From CAWATZ01 sp963784995 (lineage in GTDB: Bacteria > Planctomycetota > Planctomycetia > Gemmatales > Gemmataceae), in NCBI GenBank assembly GCA_963784995.1, contig CAWATZ010000008.1, positions 156,170-220,169 on the forward strand: a DNA stretch of 64,000 nt. Direction: 5' to 3'. A program made the translations under genes and the position numbers. Under the pieces are notes generated by a model. That model had not been told where the DNA came from. It saw only the letters and a list, made by a program, of their open reading frames with translations, and did no database searches. Positions 60,757 through 64,000 of the stretch are shown here, in pieces (position 1 is the stretch's first letter; each line of letters opens with the position of its first letter).

Positions 60757-61677
60757 TCAATCCTCCACCCCCAATTCCCGGAGTGATTGGGCGGTCAGCA
60801 CAGCGAGACTAACTTCCTCAATCTTTTCAACTGGCCACTCAGCGACGCGTTGTCGGGCGGCCTGGCTCAAGTCGGGGAATTTGGATTTCAAGAGCTTGAG
60901 CAAGAGATCGCGTTTCCCTTTGAGGATCCCCCTCTCTTCGCCTTCTTCAGACCAAGTTTTGACCATGGCACGGACTCCTTGACGTTGTGGTTGCTCCAAC
61001 AGAGAGTATAACTTGACACGCTGGGCGTCTTCCAGGGGAGCGTACGCCTGCACGCACTCGCACAGCAGCATCTTGCGGGCTGGCGACTCCGGGCTGGCGA
61101 CGATGCGATCCAGCGCCTCCACCGCGGCCTCGGCTCGCCGCTCGCGGGGCCAGCGCATCAGCGCCGACCAGGCCATGGCCAGGGGATTGTCCAGGGCCAG
61201 GTAGGTCGGCCCCTCCAGGCCAGGCAGGCCGACGTAGTCGTACTCGAAGCGGAGCGGCGTCCGGTTCCAGATCCGCACCTCGTAAACGTCCTTTCCTCTC
61301 CCCTCCAGACCGACGCGCAGGTAGATCGCGATCGGGAAGACAGACAGGCCGTGCTTGTGGGTCAAGAAGTGGAAATAGTCATACATCCGTTTGCGGAACG
61401 GCTCGACCGAATCGGCGGACTCGATCTCGATGTGCATCAGGATCGCCTCGAAGGTGCAATACTCGGGGCCGAGGCTGGCCGCGGACGGCAGCATGGGTAT
61501 CTGGGCCAGCAGGTCGATGGTTCGCAGCATTCCCTCCGGGGCTGACGGGAAATGCTCCTGCTGCAGCCAGGTCACCCGGGCCAGATCCAGGTGCGGCAGC
61601 AAATCGGGGAAGAACAGAGCGAGGAACTCCCGCAGGAACTCCTGTAACAGGACCTTGAAGCGCTGATCGTGTTCCAT
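60757..61677 (-). CDS. Rpn-family nuclease/transposase-like protein
   Basis: This 306-residue protein has an N-terminal PD-(D/E)XK-like part ('RTIDLLAQI', 'EAILMHIEIES') and a C-terminal DUF4351-like helical part ('LLKLLKSKFPDLSQAARQRVAEW'). Rpn-type members promote recombination and are abundant in planctomycetes. GGAGGAGTC lies just before the ATG at 61677. It stands next to another Rpn-family gene. Confidence 0.8.
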   Translation of the reverse strand: MEHDQRFKVLLQEFLREFLALFFPDLLPHLDLARVTWLQQEHFPSAPEGMLRTIDLLAQIPMLPSAASLGPEYCTFEAILMHIEIESADSVEPFRKRMYDYFHFLTHKHGLSVFPIAIYLRVGLEGRGKDVYEVRIWNRTPLRFEYDYVGLPGLEGPTYLALDNPLAMAWSALMRWPRERRAEAAVEALDRIVASPESPARKMLLCECVQAYAPLEDAQRVKLYSLLEQPQRQGVRAMVKTWSEEGEERGILKGKRDLLLKLLKSKFPDLSQAARQRVAEWPVEKIEEVSLAVLTAQSLRELGVED

Positions 61678-61721
61678 GACTCCTCCCGGGTGCATATCCG
61701 CAGCTGCGCGGAAGGGCCGGA

Positions 61722-61828
61722 GCCACAAGCCCGGAGCGCCAGAGGACATCCAGGCGGCGATGGACTATGCGGTCTGGTTGGCTCGCGAGGAAGAGGCGCA
61801 TCCGCTGCACACAGAGGCGACGGTTTGA
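61722..61828 (+). pseudogene. DUF433-like antitoxin, 3' fragment (and start of partner)
   Basis: In one frame about 33 codons read 'GAPEDIQAAMDYAVWLAREEEA', like the end of DUF433 antitoxins, to a TGA at 61826. A TTG overlapping this stop (61825) opens 'LKFKLLE', like the start of DUF5615 toxins, and is lost after about 8 codons. The pair is a remnant. Confidence 0.4.
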
Positions 61829-61925
61829 AGTTCAAACTGCTGGAGAGAATTGGAACACCTTGCATTCCGTGGAAGGCCCGCTGTTCAAGCACAAGGAACC
61901 TTGTGGAGTCCGGATGAGCGGAAGC

Positions 61926-61956
61926 GCGGGGCCCAGGCCGCTGGCCTGGGCCCCGC
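61926..61956 (-). terminator. hairpin after the EF-hand-like gene
   Basis: Perfect 14-bp stem GCGGGGCCCAGGCC/GGCCTGGGCCCCGC with a 3-nt loop, 13 nt past the stop of the minus-strand gene. No T-run on that strand. Confidence 0.5.
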
Positions 61957-61968
61957 GGGCGCCTGGCC

Positions 61969-62403
61969 TCACGCCATGCCGATTTCCTTCTTGACCGTGT
62001 CGTACCAGTGGTTGAACATGCCCTGCTTGGTCTTGTAGCCGTTGTCCTCGATCAGCTGGACCAGCATCTTCTTGCACTGGACGTCGTTCTTCTTGTTGTT
62101 CACCTTCTTCTTGAGGGTGGCCAGGGCGTCGTTGAACTCCTTGGAGTCGATCTTGCCGTCGTTGCTGGCGAAGGTGTCGATCAGGTCCTTGATGTCGTTG
62201 ACCACCTTGCTTTCCAGGACGTAGCCGTTCATCTCGCACACCTGGGCCAGGGCGGCCCGGGCGGAATCGACGGTGACGCCCTGCTGCAGGGCGATCTGGA
62301 GGATCTCGCGCTCCTCGTTGCGGTCGATGTACTTGTCGTCGTAGGCCCGCAGCTTGACCTGTTCCACGAACTGCCGTTTCATTTCGTCCAGAGACAGAGT
62401 CAT
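61969..62403 (-). CDS. EF-hand-like small protein
   Basis: This 144-residue charged helical protein contains 'DTFASNDGKIDSKEF', similar to one EF-hand calcium loop, and another acidic loop near 'YDDKYIDRNEE'. It may belong to the TerB-like helical proteins. AAGGAG is 6 nt before the ATG. No signal peptide. Function unknown. Confidence 0.72.
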   Translation of the reverse strand: MTLSLDEMKRQFVEQVKLRAYDDKYIDRNEEREILQIALQQGVTVDSARAALAQVCEMNGYVLESKVVNDIKDLIDTFASNDGKIDSKEFNDALATLKKKVNNKKNDVQCKKMLVQLIEDNGYKTKQGMFNHWYDTVKKEIGMA

Positions 62404-62665
62404 GACTCTCTCCTTCTCGTTGGGGAGGTGGGAGACTCAACTGGCTCCCGACCTCGAACTGGTACTTGGCGGATGGTCACCGAATTCCGACGGTTGCCCG
62501 CCGCCCTGGATGCCGAGCAGACGAAAGGTAGTTCGCCGGTCCCGGGACGGCATTTGAACGAAACAAGGCTGATTATACCCGCGGAAATGCCGCGGTCAAC
62601 AAACCACTGGCCGGAACTCAAGAAAAATTGGCGCAAGCCGGACAGGTTCCCGCACCGGAGCCGCT

Positions 62666-63772
62666 TCACTCCTTCGCAGTCGCTGGCTTCGCCAGGGAGC
62701 GGTACAACCAGACGCCGCTGGCCAGGACCAGCAGGGCCGCCGCCGCGACTGCTCCCCGCAGCCAGCCCACCCGGCCCGGGGCAGGGCCGACGACGGCGGG
62801 CTTGCCGTCCCCGGGAGGTGGGTTCGCGCGAGCGGGCAGCGTCACCGTCGGAGGAGATTGAGCGTCCTTACTTGCCGGCTCGACGGCAGGACTTGCCGGG
62901 TCCGCAGGAGCGAGCAGATCGCTCCAGCGGGCTGAGAGCAGCAGATCCGCGGCCTGGATCTGTTCCTTGACCTGGCAGGAGCATTCGCCGCAAAGAAACC
63001 GGGTCGCCCGGTCCAGGTTGCCGGCCGTGAGGTCGTCGCCGTGAAATCCTGGCAGTACCCGACCGCGACCGAAAATCGGGAAGACAATCGGGCCCTTGAC
63101 CTGGCTCAGGTCCTCGTCGCCCCGAAGCAGCATCCGCACGAACAGCCGCTCGGCCGGGTCCTGACGCGACAGGACCAGCAACGGAAAGGAGACTCGCAGC
63201 GGTATCCCGGAGAGGAGTTGCGGTCCCTCCTTGCTCTGCTCGGGGAGCTTGATCCTGTCCCGACAGCGGGCCAGTTCGCGGCGCAGCAATTCCTGGGCGG
63301 CCTCGTCGGCGTCGCGGTCATCGCCGGTCAGAAGCAGGAACACGGCCGAGGCGCCACCGCTGAGGTGCTTGACGATCTGCCGCCGGGCCGGGGAATCGAC
63401 CAGTTGCTTCAGGTCCAGCGCAGCAAGTGGCCCGCTCCACAGCGGTTCCTTGTCCAGGGAATCGGGAAAGCGCACCACCAGGAAGGGAAGCAGCTTGCCG
63501 GAGCCCTGCTGTTGCCACAGGCGCTGCAAGTCGGGCTCAACCTTGCCTGCCAGGTCCACCCTGGTGCAGAGCACGTTGGCGTGCTGTTCCAGCGCTTCGA
63601 GGCGTTCCTGGTCCTGTCGGGCCAGCGGTCCCCGATGAAAGACCACCAGCTCGAAGGGGGACGGCGCCCAGCGTTCCAGGGCATAGCGGAAGACCGGAAT
63701 GTTGCAGCTTTCGCCCCGGCCCGGCAGCCAGGCCAGCACGAGCAGCGTCAACCAGCAAGCGCGTCGGACCAT
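62666..63772 (-). CDS. exported membrane-anchored protein, hypothetical
   Basis: This 368-residue protein has a signal peptide (MVRRACWLTLLVLAWLPG), an extracytoplasmic domain beginning 'CNIPVFRYALERW' with a thioredoxin-like alternation, a Pro-rich linker and a C-terminal membrane helix ('GAVAAAALLVLASGVWLYRSL'). The motif 'FLCGECSCQVKEQ' near residues 260-275 has three clustered cysteines. No known function; similar proteins occur in other planctomycetes as far as I recall. About 230 nt before the window end hold no visible gene. Confidence 0.75.
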   Translation of the reverse strand: MVRRACWLTLLVLAWLPGRGESCNIPVFRYALERWAPSPFELVVFHRGPLARQDQERLEALEQHANVLCTRVDLAGKVEPDLQRLWQQQGSGKLLPFLVVRFPDSLDKEPLWSGPLAALDLKQLVDSPARRQIVKHLSGGASAVFLLLTGDDRDADEAAQELLRRELARCRDRIKLPEQSKEGPQLLSGIPLRVSFPLLVLSRQDPAERLFVRMLLRGDEDLSQVKGPIVFPIFGRGRVLPGFHGDDLTAGNLDRATRFLCGECSCQVKEQIQAADLLLSARWSDLLAPADPASPAVEPASKDAQSPPTVTLPARANPPPGDGKPAVVGPAPGRVGWLRGAVAAAALLVLASGVWLYRSLAKPATAKE

Positions 63773-64000
63773 GAAGACGTTTCCTGGAAACGGGTTCGAT
63801 TCCTCGACTCATCTCCCATTATCTGCACAGGCGTGCTCGCGGTCTCGAAAAAAAATTGGGAAAGCGCGCAAGTACCTCCGGAGAGCGCATTCCTGGGATG
63901 AACCGGATAACGGTTCCCAACCCGGAGAGCAACCAGCCGGAAGGACCGGCAACTCTCCGTCCTGAAGCAGGCACCAACTCTTCCCCAAGACGAAGACGCC

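Noticed and set aside
61767..61994. 75-codon open frame covering the toxin-antitoxin remnant
   Set aside because: Out of phase with the DUF433-like fragment and without a start site.

Overview
The window looks like a chromosomal piece of a GC-rich planctomycete, most likely of the Gemmata group. The evidence is a cysteine-rich 'YTV' cell-wall protein, a TIGR03067-type protein, a DUF1570 protease-like protein, Ser/Thr kinases fused to WD40 propellers, MJ0042-type zinc-ribbon membrane proteins, a planctomycete-style ECF sigma factor, and many long perfect palindromes between genes. No rRNA and no CRISPR array was seen. One tRNA gene is present and it is split by a group I intron.

Layout. 1-7.3 kb: the end of a WD40 gene, a phosphosugar mutase, a parvulin-type PPIase lipoprotein and small proteins. 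7.5-12.7 kb: an ABC-2-type permease and the YTV protein with a strong terminator. 12.7-15.4 kb: a compact sulfate-assimilation operon (APS reductase, Rrf2 regulator, ATP sulfurylase) behind a promoter whose spacer is a palindromic operator. 15.4-22.2 kb: two zinc-ribbon/PH-like membrane proteins, an uncharacterised protein and a KimA-like transporter. 22.3-35.7 kb: three tandem paralogous Ser/Thr kinases, each with 15 WD40 blades. The first two have broken reading frames and the third is intact.

35.8-40.6 kb: dus and efp (translationally coupled), scpA, an SBF-type transporter, a TIGR03067 protein and a TPR protein. 40.6-43 kb: an HExxH protein, a RelE-type toxin-antitoxin operon and an ECF sigma factor. 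43.1-47.6 kb: a minus-strand cluster of coiled-coil protein, TPR-FHA protein, Ser/Thr kinase and lipoprotein, probably one signalling unit. 48.1-53.9 kb: a DUF4365 protein, yggU/yggS, a DUF1015 protein, a HEAT-thioredoxin protein and a DUF1570 protein. 54.0-54.3 kb: tRNA-Arg(UCU) with a 204-nt group I intron directly after the anticodon. 54.35-61.9 kb: an accessory region of partly lower GC, with broken toxin-antitoxin genes, a type II restriction-modification pair, an uncharacterised two-gene unit and two Rpn-family genes. 62-64 kb: an EF-hand-like protein and a secreted, membrane-anchored protein.

Frame quality. At least six loci carry single-base frame breaks. In the second WD40-kinase several insertions look like two alternative codon-third bases printed one after the other. 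That suggests consensus error among near-identical repeats at least as much as true gene decay.
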